From: an uncultured Acidobacteriia bacterium
GTDB taxonomy: Bacteria > Acidobacteriota > Terriglobia > Bryobacterales > Bryobacteraceae
Direction of reading: 5' to 3'
Length of the DNA stretch: 64,000 nucleotides
Assembly (NCBI GenBank): GCA_903881085.1
Contig: CAIRSA010000035.1
Coordinates: 61,245-125,244, forward strand
The stretch's first letter is position 1. The number at the start of each line of letters is the position of its first letter. The notes beneath the pieces are model-generated. The model saw nothing but the letters and a program-made list of their open reading frames with translations. It ran no database searches and was not told the origin of the DNA. Made by a program: the position numbers and the translations under genes. Below, piece after piece: positions 9,593-18,566 of the stretch.

Positions 9593-10963
9593 ATGCTTAC
9601 TCCACAACAAGCCAAGGACCTGGCCAAGAAGGTCATCTCGTTTTCGACGTTCCCTGGTTGCGACGTCAGCATCACCACTACCGAGCGCGCTTCGATTCGG
9701 TTCGCGCTGAACGGCATCACAACATCGGGCTTCACGCTCGAGCAGTCCATGTCGATTACCGCCGAGAAAGAAGGGCGCAGCGGCACCACTTCGGTCGACG
9801 AGTTCGATGAGAAGTCTCTGCAGGCGGCCGTGAAGCAGGCCGAAGCTCTGGCCCTGATCTCGCCGCCGAATCCGGAGCGCGAAGCGCCAATCGGTCCGCA
9901 GAAATATCCCACGGAAGAGAACTACGATGGGAAGACTGCTTCTTCGCGCAACGATGTGATGATTCCGCAAGTGCGCGCGATTGTCGAGGGCGCGAAGGCG
10001 AAGGGCCTGGTCGCAGCCGGTTTCTTCGAACGTGCGGCGACGCATGCAGCGATCGCCAATAAGGAAGGCAACTTCGGCTACGGGCGTACGGCCGACGCAC
10101 ATCTTTCAACAACCGTGCGCAACCCCGAAGGCACCAGCTCAGGGTGGGCCTCTCAACCCTCGTCACGCATTCTGGATATCGATGGGACCGCAGTCGGCAA
10201 GGCGGCGATTGAGAAATGCCTGACGTGGAAGAATCCGAAGCGCCTGGAGCCGGGCAAGTACACCGTGGTGCTGGAGCCGACCGCGGTGGGCGACCTGGTG
10301 GAGCGTCTGGGGTTCTCGTTCCTGGCGCGTTCAGCCGAAGAAGGACGCAGCTTCTTGAGCAAGCGCGGCGGTGGTACAAGGCTTGGCGAGAAGATGTTTC
10401 CCGATGGCATTACGCTGCGCAGCGATCCATTTAATAAGCAGTATTCTGTGATGCCCTGGGGTGGCGGAGGCGGTGGCGGTGGAGGCCGCCGCGGCGGGGG
10501 CGGCGGGCGTGCCGGCTTGCCCGCAGGCCCGATGAACTGGATTGAAAAAGGCGAAGTCAAAAACCTGGTGTATGACCGCTATTGGGCGGCGAGGGCGGGG
10601 AAGAAACCGACGCCCAACCCTGGAAATCTTGTGCTGGATGGCGGCGATAAGACGCTGGCCGAACTGATTGCGTCAGTGGAACGTGGGCTGCTGGTTACAC
10701 GTTTCTGGTACATTCGCCCGGTAAATCAACAGACTGTCCAGTTTACCGGACTTACCCGTGATGGATTGTTCCTGATTGAGAACGGCAAAATCACCGCGCC
10801 TGTCGTCAACTTCCGCTTCAATGAAAGCCCAGTGAAGCTGCTGCAAAATGCCGTGGCGATGGGGCGGCCGGTTCGTGTCCGCGGCGGCGAAGGGGCCGGA
10901 ATGATTGCCCCTCCGCTCATCGTCAAAGACTTTCCGTTCACCAGCATTTCAGACGCGGTCTAA
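9593..10963 (+). CDS. TldE/PmbA-like partner of TldD
   Basis: A 456-residue TldD/PmbA family protein lacking the HExxxH motif, as expected for the TldE half of the heterodimer. Unlike its neighbour it has no clear signal peptide at the annotated ATG. An unusual glycine/arginine run occupies about residues 290-306 (two blocks of consecutive glycines around RR), probably a flexible surface loop. Start supported by AAAGGGA 10 bases upstream. Its stop overlaps the convergent stop of the TonB-type receptor gene. Confidence 0.82.
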   Translation: MLTPQQAKDLAKKVISFSTFPGCDVSITTTERASIRFALNGITTSGFTLEQSMSITAEKEGRSGTTSVDEFDEKSLQAAVKQAEALALISPPNPEREAPIGPQKYPTEENYDGKTASSRNDVMIPQVRAIVEGAKAKGLVAAGFFERAATHAAIANKEGNFGYGRTADAHLSTTVRNPEGTSSGWASQPSSRILDIDGTAVGKAAIEKCLTWKNPKRLEPGKYTVVLEPTAVGDLVERLGFSFLARSAEEGRSFLSKRGGGTRLGEKMFPDGITLRSDPFNKQYSVMPWGGGGGGGGGRRGGGGGRAGLPAGPMNWIEKGEVKNLVYDRYWAARAGKKPTPNPGNLVLDGGDKTLAELIASVERGLLVTRFWYIRPVNQQTVQFTGLTRDGLFLIENGKITAPVVNFRFNESPVKLLQNAVAMGRPVRVRGGEGAGMIAPPLIVKDFPFTSISDAV

Positions 10964-13779
10964 AACGTAAACCGCGTCTGGAATTCCAGACGCCTGTTGT
11001 TGGCCGCCTCTGAGAATCCGCCCCCGCCCGGGGTTCCGCTTCCATACGCCTGATTCGAGCGGCCGAACAATGGTGAGGTGATGTTCCCGATGATCGGGCC
11101 GAGGTTGTTATGGTTAAGTACATTGCGCGTGGAAAGCGAAAGCGTCAGATTGTACTTGCGGCCCGTTGATACAGCGGCGGCCTGTACGGATGATTGCGTG
11201 AACACGCCACCAGGGCGGCGGCTATCTCCAGGGAGCGCAATGGAAGGCGCGGCCCCGGCCTCTTTGGACGTGCCAAATGTGAAGGTCCTGGCAATCCGCA
11301 TATTGAACAAAATCGCGCCGGGGCCTCGTCCATAATTGCGAGGTAACAGCTGTTCGCCCGCAATCGGATTTGGGTCCAGCAGTCCGTATTGCGTGGCCAC
11401 CAGCCCGGGCCGGCGCGCATCTGTCGCGAAGCCTGGGCGCCCATTGAACAGTGTGGTGCCGTATAAGTCGCGGCCTGCTGTGATATCGAACGGCACGCCC
11501 GCTTCCAACAGTAGCAGCGGGCTCAACCGGATACCCCACTTCGTCGTGATCGATCCTGTAAGCATTGCCCTGTGGTGCACATCCACGGCCGCGGGGCCGT
11601 ACTCGCCGGCTGAGCTGCCAGAGACGGCAGGAAAGGTGCTCAGGCCATCTGTATTGCTTCTCGATCTGTTTTCTACATAGGAACCGGTGAGCGAAATATT
11701 GTTATTCACCTTAGCGTTCACCTGCAGTATCAATTGATTCTGGTTATACAGCCCTGACGATTCCATCAGAAAGATCGGACCCGGGAGCGCCTCACTTCGC
11801 AGCATGTGCAATCCGTGGGAGTTGGAGTAAGTCAGCGAGGCGGTCATGTTCAAGGGTAACTGCCGTTCGAACGCCAAGGCTGATTGCACGATGTATGGCG
11901 AGCGCATGGTGGGACTGATCCGATAGATCGTCTGCTGTGGCTTCAGGCCGCCAATAGCCGCCAACGTGGGAATGGCAGGAAAGAAGTCTGGATTCGCCAC
12001 AACAATCGGCTGCTGTAAAAGACCGTTGAACCGCTCAGCCGTGAGAGAGTTGGCCAGCGCGAAGCGGTCATAGAACATGCCGAACCCTCCCCGGATCACG
12101 CTCTTCGGTTTGGCCTTCCCAGCGCCGCCGCCGGGCGCCCAGGCGATGCCGATGCGTGGCGCAATTCCGTGCCGGTCTGATATGTTGTTCTGAATCTCAT
12201 ATCGCAGGCCCAGGTTTACGGTGAGGTTCGGCATCGCGCGCCAGTCATCGCCAATGAACAAACCAGCGTCGAATTGGCTGCCGCTGACGGCCGGATTGCC
12301 GGTGTTGATGCTGAACTGCGTTGCGCCGCCGCCCAGCGCGCGGATCTGCGCCGGAGCCATGCCCTGTTTCATGTACAGCAACGTGCGCCGGTAGCGCTCA
12401 ATGGACGTTTCCGTGCTGTCGCCGCCAAACGTAAATGTGCCGCCGAAGTTCTGCATCGAACTGCTGTCTATCTGCTCCTCGCGCAGTCGCCCTCCGAATC
12501 GGACGGTGTGTGCGCCGTGCGCGACCGAGGTGTAATTTTGGAATTCGTAGTTGGCCGTATGGTCGAAGCTGTTACCCACCTGTGCCCCGCCGCCATTGAA
12601 TGCGCCAAGCACAAGAAGCGCTGCGCCCTGGTCGTTCGCCGCCCGTGTGGTGCTGGCGTGCAGATACTGGAAGCGCGTTTCGTTCACAATGCTGGCGCCG
12701 ATCACGGCTGTTTCCGATAGCTGCAGCGTGTGGCTCTGATTGCCCAATTGGTAGGAGCGCGAGAGCAGGTTGAAGCCACCCACGCCGGCCAGATCGATGT
12801 TGGTGTCCACGAACATATAACGCATTGTCAATGTGTTGCTGGCGTTGAGCTGCACGTCGGCACGCGGATTAATCGTGAACCGGATTTGCGGGATCTTGGG
12901 AGTTGCCGTAAACGGGTCGATGATCTGCAACGTGGCAGGGTCGAGTGTAGTGCCATTAACGATCGCACCGTTGTCGATCGAGTGCCGCTGGATATCCAAA
13001 AAGAAGGATGCCTTCTTGCCCAGTGGCCCGCTGATGTTGCTTCCATATTCCTGCAGCAAGAATGGCGCTTTCACTGCCGCATATGGGTTGCGCGAGTTCA
13101 AGACTTGGTCGCCAATGTTGTAGAACAGGGTCCCGCGGAATTTGTCGGTGCCGGGCTTGGTGAAAATCTCAATCCGCCCGAAGCCCAGTTTGTCGTATTC
13201 CGGCGAGAAAGGATTCTGGTTGATGCGGATCTCGCGGATAGAATCCTTGGAAGGCATCTGGCCGCCGCTGAAACCATCGATGAAGATAGCGCCGCCATTT
13301 GGTCCGGCGGCGGGTCCGGCGAGCGCGGCAAGGTCGGCTGCAAGGTCATCCGGGTCGTCGGCCAGGGCGTCCAGGTCCTTGCCGCGCAGCACCAGTGCGC
13401 TGGCGTTGCTGGCGGCATCGGTAGAGACTGTTTGTCCCACGGTGTCCTGCACTTTCATCTGCTGCGCGGTCGTGGCGATCTTGAGTTGCAGGTTGAGCGT
13501 AAGCGGGCCGCGCAAGGTGACCTTGCGTTGCTGACCGAGTGCAAGGTTAGGTGCCGAGGCATCCAACATGTATTCGCCTGCGGGCAGTCCCGTGATTGAG
13601 TAAGTGCCATCCACGCCGGTTTGGGCCGCGCGGGCGAATTTGGATTTTCCAGTTATGAGTACGGTTGCGCCTTGTACGATGGCGCCACTCTCATCCGTGA
13701 CCTGCCCTTGCAATGACGCGGTTTGGGAATATCCTTGGATTCCGGACAATAGGGCAAATAATACGAGTGCTCTAAGCAT
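10960..13779 (-). CDS. TonB-dependent receptor-like outer-membrane protein (Oar-type)
   Basis: A roughly 940-residue outer-membrane barrel. After a signal peptide (MLRALVLFALLSG) comes a carboxypeptidase-regulatory-like beta domain (LQGQVTDESGAIVQGA onward, about 80 residues), then a plug-like region (IREIRINQNPFSPEYD, GRIEIFTKPG) and a long barrel ending in RFTF, the terminal phenylalanine used for barrel assembly. This plan is typical of the many Acidobacteriota Oar/TonB-type proteins. I prefer the ATG at 13779 because GGAA lies 6 bases upstream and the signal peptide then starts cleanly; 13791 is the alternative. Substrate unknown. Confidence 0.88.
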   Translation of the reverse strand: MLRALVLFALLSGIQGYSQTASLQGQVTDESGAIVQGATVLITGKSKFARAAQTGVDGTYSITGLPAGEYMLDASAPNLALGQQRKVTLRGPLTLNLQLKIATTAQQMKVQDTVGQTVSTDAASNASALVLRGKDLDALADDPDDLAADLAALAGPAAGPNGGAIFIDGFSGGQMPSKDSIREIRINQNPFSPEYDKLGFGRIEIFTKPGTDKFRGTLFYNIGDQVLNSRNPYAAVKAPFLLQEYGSNISGPLGKKASFFLDIQRHSIDNGAIVNGTTLDPATLQIIDPFTATPKIPQIRFTINPRADVQLNASNTLTMRYMFVDTNIDLAGVGGFNLLSRSYQLGNQSHTLQLSETAVIGASIVNETRFQYLHASTTRAANDQGAALLVLGAFNGGGAQVGNSFDHTANYEFQNYTSVAHGAHTVRFGGRLREEQIDSSSMQNFGGTFTFGGDSTETSIERYRRTLLYMKQGMAPAQIRALGGGATQFSINTGNPAVSGSQFDAGLFIGDDWRAMPNLTVNLGLRYEIQNNISDRHGIAPRIGIAWAPGGGAGKAKPKSVIRGGFGMFYDRFALANSLTAERFNGLLQQPIVVANPDFFPAIPTLAAIGGLKPQQTIYRISPTMRSPYIVQSALAFERQLPLNMTASLTYSNSHGLHMLRSEALPGPIFLMESSGLYNQNQLILQVNAKVNNNISLTGSYVENRSRSNTDGLSTFPAVSGSSAGEYGPAAVDVHHRAMLTGSITTKWGIRLSPLLLLEAGVPFDITAGRDLYGTTLFNGRPGFATDARRPGLVATQYGLLDPNPIAGEQLLPRNYGRGPGAILFNMRIARTFTFGTSKEAGAAPSIALPGDSRRPGGVFTQSSVQAAAVSTGRKYNLTLSLSTRNVLNHNNLGPIIGNITSPLFGRSNQAYGSGTPGGGGFSEAANNRRLEFQTRFTF

Positions 13780-13810
13780 GAATATTTCCATTGTAGTGGT
13801 TCTTTAATCA

Positions 13811-15214
13811 ATGAATCATCCGATGATACACTGGTGCATGGTTCTAGCCTTCCTTGCTTTTCTTGCTCTGCCGGTACCTGACTGGCCGAAGCTGCAGGAC
13901 GAGATCCTGCGCCACTATCAAGCCCTGATCCGCATCGACACGAGCGATCCCCCCGGAAACGAATTACCTGCGGTTGAGTATCTGAAAAAGGTTTTCACCG
14001 CGGAAGGCATTCCCGTAAAGGTTTTTGCGAAAGAGCCCAAGCGCGCGAATCTTGTGGCGCGTTTGAAGGGCAGTGGCAAGCAACGTCCGCTGTTGATTAT
14101 GGGGCATCTGGACGTGGTCGGCGTGCAGCCGGAAAAGTGGAAATACCCCCCGTTTTCAGCCACTCGCGCCGGTGGTTACATCTATGGACGAGGCACCCTT
14201 GACGACAAGGACAACGTCACCGCCGGCCTGATGACCATGCTGCTTCTGAAGCGTTTGAACGTCCAACTGGATCGCGATGTGATCTTCCTGGCCGAGGCCG
14301 GCGAAGAGGGCAATCCGCATTGGGGCATTCAATATATGGTGGAGAATCATTGGCCCGAGATCGAATCAGAGATCTGCATTGCCGAGGGCGGTGGCGTTTA
14401 TCGCAAAGGCGGTAAGATCAACCGCTTCACCGTGGCGACCACGGAGAAGACGCCCTACACGGTTCGGCTGGTGTCGCATGGTACTTCAGGGCATGGTTCG
14501 CGGCCATTGGTCGATAACGCCATCGGCACGCTTTCCGGTGCCTTGGCGAAGGTGGTGGCATGGCAGACGCCATCGCGGTTGAACGATACGACTCGCACCT
14601 ACTTCGAGCGTCTCGCCACCATCAGTTCGCCGGAAGAGGCCGCGCGTTATAACGGCATAGTGGATCCTGCGCGCACGGGAGCCATTCAGGACTACTTCCG
14701 CGCCAATGAAACAATGCACTATTCGATGTTACGCACGTCGATCTCGCCAACTATGTTGAATGCCGGCTTCCGGCGCAATGTGATTCCATCAACGGCCGAG
14801 GCGACGCTCGACATTCGCGCACTGCCTGATGAGAACATGCCTCAGTTCCTGGATCAGTTGCGGAAGATTGTGAATGATCCGAAGGTGGAGGTGCTGGCAC
14901 CGGAGAAGTCGTACCGTCCCAGTGCGCCGCCATCGCGCTTGGATACCGATCTGTATCGCGCGATTGAAGCGGCTCAGAAGCGCGTCTATCCAGGTGCATT
15001 GACGCTACCTGTGATGTCGACCGGTGCCTCGGACAAAGTCTTTCTGCAGATGAAGGGCGTGCAGACGTATGGCATTGGTCCGCTCACCGATGAAGAGGAT
15101 ATGGCGCTGGGGTTTGGCGCGCATAGTGACCAGGAACGGTTGCTGGAAGCGGAGATCTACCGCTTTACCGTTTATAACTGGGATGTAGTTACCGCAGTGG
15201 CCGCGGCAAAATAA
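13811..15214 (+). CDS. M20-family metallopeptidase, exported
   Basis: Zinc-dependent exopeptidase/deacylase of the M20 family, 467 residues with an N-terminal signal segment (MVLAFLAFLALPVP). Metal ligands are visible: H99-x-D101 in GHLDVVG, D131 in GRGTLDDKDN, and the E165-E166 pair in AEAGEEG. A central lid domain follows (about 205-325), ending before the last catalytic stretch near the C-terminal AHSDQE. The gene is transcribed divergently from the TonB-type receptor with only about 30 bp between them, so their promoters must overlap. Substrate cannot be predicted. Confidence 0.88.
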   Translation: MNHPMIHWCMVLAFLAFLALPVPDWPKLQDEILRHYQALIRIDTSDPPGNELPAVEYLKKVFTAEGIPVKVFAKEPKRANLVARLKGSGKQRPLLIMGHLDVVGVQPEKWKYPPFSATRAGGYIYGRGTLDDKDNVTAGLMTMLLLKRLNVQLDRDVIFLAEAGEEGNPHWGIQYMVENHWPEIESEICIAEGGGVYRKGGKINRFTVATTEKTPYTVRLVSHGTSGHGSRPLVDNAIGTLSGALAKVVAWQTPSRLNDTTRTYFERLATISSPEEAARYNGIVDPARTGAIQDYFRANETMHYSMLRTSISPTMLNAGFRRNVIPSTAEATLDIRALPDENMPQFLDQLRKIVNDPKVEVLAPEKSYRPSAPPSRLDTDLYRAIEAAQKRVYPGALTLPVMSTGASDKVFLQMKGVQTYGIGPLTDEEDMALGFGAHSDQERLLEAEIYRFTVYNWDVVTAVAAAK

Positions 15215-15218
15215 ACGG

Positions 15219-16025
15219 CTATTTGCAGGCGACGGCCAATAAGTGCGGACTAACTGCAAGTAAGTCAGTCGACTCTTCCAGTTGGCGCAATAAGTCGAGT
15301 AGTTGCTCGCGCTCGGCCGGCAGCGCCAGACGTCGATCAAGGTCGCTGGCAAGCCACCCCGGGCCCTCCGCGGCCAGTACCCGGACGTTGGCGAAGCCTG
15401 CCGCGGCAATCTCCGCGGGCAGGTCTTGTGGCCGGTGAAAATAAGCTTCGGTGAAGAACTCCGGATCGCCGGATGCGCTGCGGTGAAGGCCCGTCTCCAG
15501 GTCGTCCTGCAGGATCGGCGGAAAGCGCGGATCGTCGATCAGGCCTCGATGCAGTCCGTCGAATAATGATGCATAGCGGCAGATGGCGGCGGCAATCAGC
15601 ACTCCGCCGGTTTTGAGCACACGGTGTGCTTCGGCCAGCGCTAGACCTCGCTGTTGCGGATCGCACAGGTGATACAGCGGGCCCATCAGCAATACGGCAT
15701 CCGCCGACGAGGCTGCCTGCGAGAGGTTCCGCGCATCGCCAAGCTCAACCGACGCAATCGACTGTTCCTGTCTCGACGAGGCCCAGCGCGCCTGTTGAAC
15801 GTGCATCGGCACCGGATCGATCAGGTGCACCTGGTAGCCTTGTTCCGCAAGCCAGCAGGAATAGGCGCCGGGACCTCCTCCGACATCGAGGATCACGGCA
15901 GGCGCAGGCGGCAGCGTGCGACGGAAGACATCGACTGTGCGTTCGAACTCAAGCAGGCCAATGCCGCGTTCCAGGCGTTCCTGTTCGCGGAACGATTCAT
16001 AGTAAGAGATTACGTCACTAAACAT
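15219..16025 (-). CDS. SAM-dependent methyltransferase (class I)
   Basis: Class I methyltransferase. Motif I is ILDVGGGPGAYS, followed by an acidic end of strand 2 (VHLIDPVP) and a motif IV-like LMGPLYHL. I choose the ATG at 16025 (MFSDVISYYESF), giving 268 residues: the frame remains open to 16109 but the extra 28 residues are proline-rich and unlike the family. The end is 4 bp from the convergent M20 peptidase stop. The target of methylation is not evident; small-molecule methyltransferases of this type are most common. Confidence 0.8.
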   Translation of the reverse strand: MFSDVISYYESFREQERLERGIGLLEFERTVDVFRRTLPPAPAVILDVGGGPGAYSCWLAEQGYQVHLIDPVPMHVQQARWASSRQEQSIASVELGDARNLSQAASSADAVLLMGPLYHLCDPQQRGLALAEAHRVLKTGGVLIAAAICRYASLFDGLHRGLIDDPRFPPILQDDLETGLHRSASGDPEFFTEAYFHRPQDLPAEIAAAGFANVRVLAAEGPGWLASDLDRRLALPAEREQLLDLLRQLEESTDLLAVSPHLLAVACK

Positions 16026-16094
16026 GATTGCCGGCACGAGGCCGATCTTTTCAGTGTAACGGCAAGGGGCAGGCGATGTGGTACCGAAAAATAA

Positions 16095-16139
16095 AGGCGC
16101 AAGTCTCAATCACCCCTTGGGATGAAGGAACCCGCGCCT
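16095..16139 (-). terminator. extended hairpin with T-tract, probable terminator
   Basis: Perfect 6-bp outer stem AGGCGC/GCGCCT (16095-16100 with 16134-16139) holding an inner 6-bp stem, TCATCC/GGGTGA on the minus strand, with a 4-base loop. On the minus strand it is followed by a T-rich run (TTTATTTTT). It lies about 100 bp beyond the cytochrome c stop and would end that operon. It also lies in the 5' leader of the methyltransferase gene, so an attenuator is an alternative. Confidence 0.5.
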
Positions 16140-16237
16140 AAGTTCTGTGTCCGTGACGGTCTCTGATTCCGCCGTCTACCCAATACGCGAAGGCAGCGGA
16201 AATTCGGGATCAAAAGTTTTGCTGCGATGCGCGGCGG

Positions 16238-16537
16238 CTATTTCTTTGTGCGCCCATCGGCACTGATTGCAGGCGGAGCCACCGGCTTGTCATCGCCGTA
16301 AGTCGCAACCAGATACTCCAGCACAGCCTCGCGGTCGGAGTAAGTAGTGCCCCAGCCGGCCATCTTATCCAGTTCCTTATTCCATCCCGCGCGGCTGAGC
16401 CGGTTAGTATGGATGATGCGCAGGCTGTGGCAGGGCAGGCAGGTGCGCTGCTCTTCCTTGCGTCCCTTCTCGATCACTGCTGGATCGGCGGCGCACGCCG
16501 CAACGGCTAGGCCCAGTAACAAGATTGAGGCGCGCAT
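16238..16537 (-). CDS. small c-type cytochrome, partner of the molybdoenzyme
   Basis: A 99-residue monohaem cytochrome with a signal peptide (MRASILLLGLAVAACA) and the haem-binding site C33-LP-C36-H37; a methionine in KMAGWG is a likely axial ligand. The ATG overlaps the stop of the sulfite oxidase-like gene as TAATG, so the two are coupled. In SorAB-type sulfite dehydrogenases a small cytochrome c takes electrons from the molybdenum subunit; that role is inferred here from order and overlap. Confidence 0.85.
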   Translation of the reverse strand: MRASILLLGLAVAACAADPAVIEKGRKEEQRTCLPCHSLRIIHTNRLSRAGWNKELDKMAGWGTTYSDREAVLEYLVATYGDDKPVAPPAISADGRTKK

Positions 16538-17682
16538 TATGCTTTCTCCACGGTGACGCCGATTTTGTCGATTCCATTCCACAGGTAGCCCGATGGGTTC
16601 CACGCCGGCACAAAGGGCTGAACTCGGCCGGCTGTATCGGTAGCACGCGAAAGGATCGTGTAGTATCCCGGTTCTTTCGGCGTCCACTTCAATGTAAACA
16701 GGCGCCATGCGAAGGGCAGTTTCTGCGTGGAAAGCTGCGCACTCTGCCACTTTGAGCCGCCATCGGTGGAAACTTCCACCCGTTCAATGGCGTGTTCTCC
16801 GGCCCAGGCGAAGCCGCGGATTACCATGGGTCCCAGAGGCGCTTTGCTCTGATCTTCGGGCGACGTGAGGGTCGACTTCACGGGCATGCCCTCAATCACT
16901 TCCAGTTCCGCCGGGCGCGGCGCCGAACCTGGCGCAAGAGCATACTTCGGATAACGGTAGCCCGGGTTCATGAAGAAGCCGCCGCTCTCCTTGTCGGCCG
17001 CAGTCAAGCGTACAACCCACTTCACCCAACTGGTGCCGTCCCAGCCCGGAACAATCAGTCGCGCGGGCACGCCGTGGATGTCTGGTGTTTCGCCATTCAT
17101 CTTCAGCGCCAGCAGGGTCGCCGGATGCATGGCCTTTTCCATTGGCATGCAGCGAATGAAATCCGGGGTTTTCATTACACCGGTATCGGCGCCATCGATC
17201 TCCAGGAATTTGGCCGCTGTGTTGACGCCGGCCAATTTGAGCACGTCGCTTAGGCGCGGGCCGGTCCATTCGGCGTTGCCCACTGCGCCGCGTCCCCATT
17301 GGATCCCGGGCAGCTTCGGTGTATAGAAACTGCGTCCGTTGCCGGTGCATTCGAGCGTTGCCGGCACTGTATGCTGGGGGAGCTTCAACAGGTCGGCGAG
17401 GCTTAGGTCCATCGGCTTTGACACCATGCCGTTCAGTTTTACCTGATATTTTGCAGGGTCGATGACTGGCCGTGGCAGGTGCTGCCGCACGAAGAAGGCG
17501 TCAAGGGGCGTCACCCATGAATCGAAATATTTGACGGGGGTTTCCAAATCCTCGGGCCTGTCGTTGTGCAAAATCATCGGACGCTTTCCCGCAATGGCGG
17601 GCGGCTCATCCGCTGCCTTGATTCTTTGTGACGCGGTAGCAGCGAGCATCGCCGCGAATAGTTGACGCCGGTTAGCTTTCAT
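16537..17682 (-). CDS. sulfite oxidase-like molybdopterin oxidoreductase
   Basis: Molybdoenzyme of the sulfite oxidase superfamily, 381 residues, with an exported N-terminus (MKANRRQLFAAML, twin Arg at 5-6). The molybdenum-ligating cysteine is C112 in LECTGNGRSFY. The C-terminal third (VIRGFAWAGEHAIERVEVSTDGG) is the Mo-cofactor dimerisation domain, which is present in SorA-like enzymes and absent from YedY/MsrP. There is no fused haem domain; the cytochrome c gene that overlaps its stop probably supplies it. Likely reaction: sulfite to sulfate in the periplasm, though other substrates are possible. Confidence 0.87.
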   Translation of the reverse strand: MKANRRQLFAAMLAATASQRIKAADEPPAIAGKRPMILHNDRPEDLETPVKYFDSWVTPLDAFFVRQHLPRPVIDPAKYQVKLNGMVSKPMDLSLADLLKLPQHTVPATLECTGNGRSFYTPKLPGIQWGRGAVGNAEWTGPRLSDVLKLAGVNTAAKFLEIDGADTGVMKTPDFIRCMPMEKAMHPATLLALKMNGETPDIHGVPARLIVPGWDGTSWVKWVVRLTAADKESGGFFMNPGYRYPKYALAPGSAPRPAELEVIEGMPVKSTLTSPEDQSKAPLGPMVIRGFAWAGEHAIERVEVSTDGGSKWQSAQLSTQKLPFAWRLFTLKWTPKEPGYYTILSRATDTAGRVQPFVPAWNPSGYLWNGIDKIGVTVEKA

Positions 17683-17780
17683 TGCTGTAAACCTGAAACC
17701 CCTTCACTTTGTTGAACAAGTCCAATGGCTTTGAATATTGGGGCGGCTTCTTTTCTTTGCCGTCAACCGATCTGCTGAAT

Positions 17781-17813
17781 TCAAGGATTGAATCTGGTCA
17801 ATTTAGTCCTTGA
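17781..17813. promoter_or_regulatory. 13-bp imperfect inverted repeat upstream of the molybdoenzyme operon
   Basis: TCAAGGATTGAAT and ATTTAGTCCTTGA face each other across 7 bases (11 of 13 positions pair). It sits about 100-130 bp before the start codon of the sulfite oxidase-like gene and could be an operator. No regulator gene is adjacent. Confidence 0.3.
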
Positions 17814-18033
17814 TTCTAGCACACAGGGCGCGGCCGGTCCCTCGTTGCGACCCTTTCCGAGCCCCGATTGCTCTGACCGCTTCAGACACTAGTGTCAGCC
17901 CCACGCTGGCACAACAGACTAGCGCGTGCCGCTATGAGAGATGAGCCATCCGCCAGGCGGTCAAAGTACAACCTGAAGAATCGCTTAACGGCTATTTGCC
18001 TTCCCAGCCCATGTTTATGTCGACTTTGGCGGC
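17814..18033. other. gene-poor stretch, no feature recognised
   Basis: Part of an 880-bp interval (17683-18566) between the molybdoenzyme and the GAF protein. Short open frames here have no start site or recognisable sequence. I see no RNA-like folding that stands out. Confidence 0.4.
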
Positions 18034-18303
18034 TTGCGGCCCTCAAGACCGAATTCCTGGTTCTTCGGAAAGTGGCATAGGCGTGGACCTGTTCATATTC
18101 TCGCGCAGTGCCGTTTTAAGCATGACGCCGTCGCCATTGAGTGCTTCCTGCTCATGACGTTTCTCACGTTCATCATTTATCATGCTTTCTTTTGTCTTAA
18201 CCTGAAGCCAGCCATCCGCAAAAACAAGTCAGAACAATACGGGGTCAGCCTGATAGCGGCTAACATTTACGGAAAATTGATACTGAAAGCGATGTCGCCG
18301 TGA
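18034..18303 (+). pseudogene. probable transposase C-terminal remnant
   Basis: An 89-codon frame without a good start. Its second half reads KHDAVAIECFLLMTFLTF, then HAFF, then NLKPAIR. It looks like the C-terminal end of DDE transposases, where a KH-rich segment, a hydrophobic helix and NLKPA-R occur together. The upstream part of such a gene is missing or scrambled, so this is a decayed fragment. The likeness is from memory of the family and needs a search. It lies in the longest gene-poor interval of this half of the window. Confidence 0.35.
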
Positions 18304-18566
18304 TTGTCGCCGACGGTCATTCGATGTCCGGGAACTTTACAGCTTCAACTTGCCGCTGAGTCTCCCCTCTAGCAGTAGTGCGCGCGTTCCCTCCATTTCA
18401 CCCTAGCCTCGACCGAAAACGCCCTATGCGAATCTGTTGCTCTTCCCCGATTCACAGCATCCGCCCGCTTTGACGCCACATGGATCAAGTTTTCAGAGTT
18501 GGTTGCGGAATCGCTGCTGCAGCCCCTGCACAGAGCCACTTTGGAAAATTATAGGTAATAATAAGA
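18304..18566. other. intergenic, nothing recognised
   Basis: About 260 bp between the transposase remnant and the GAF-protein start. No promoter close to consensus, no hairpin with a T-tract and no plausible small gene were seen. Confidence 0.4.

Noticed and set aside
12730..13599. Plus-strand frame of 289 codons
   Set aside because: Antisense to the plug and carboxypeptidase-regulatory part of the TonB-type receptor; no family sequence and no ribosome site.
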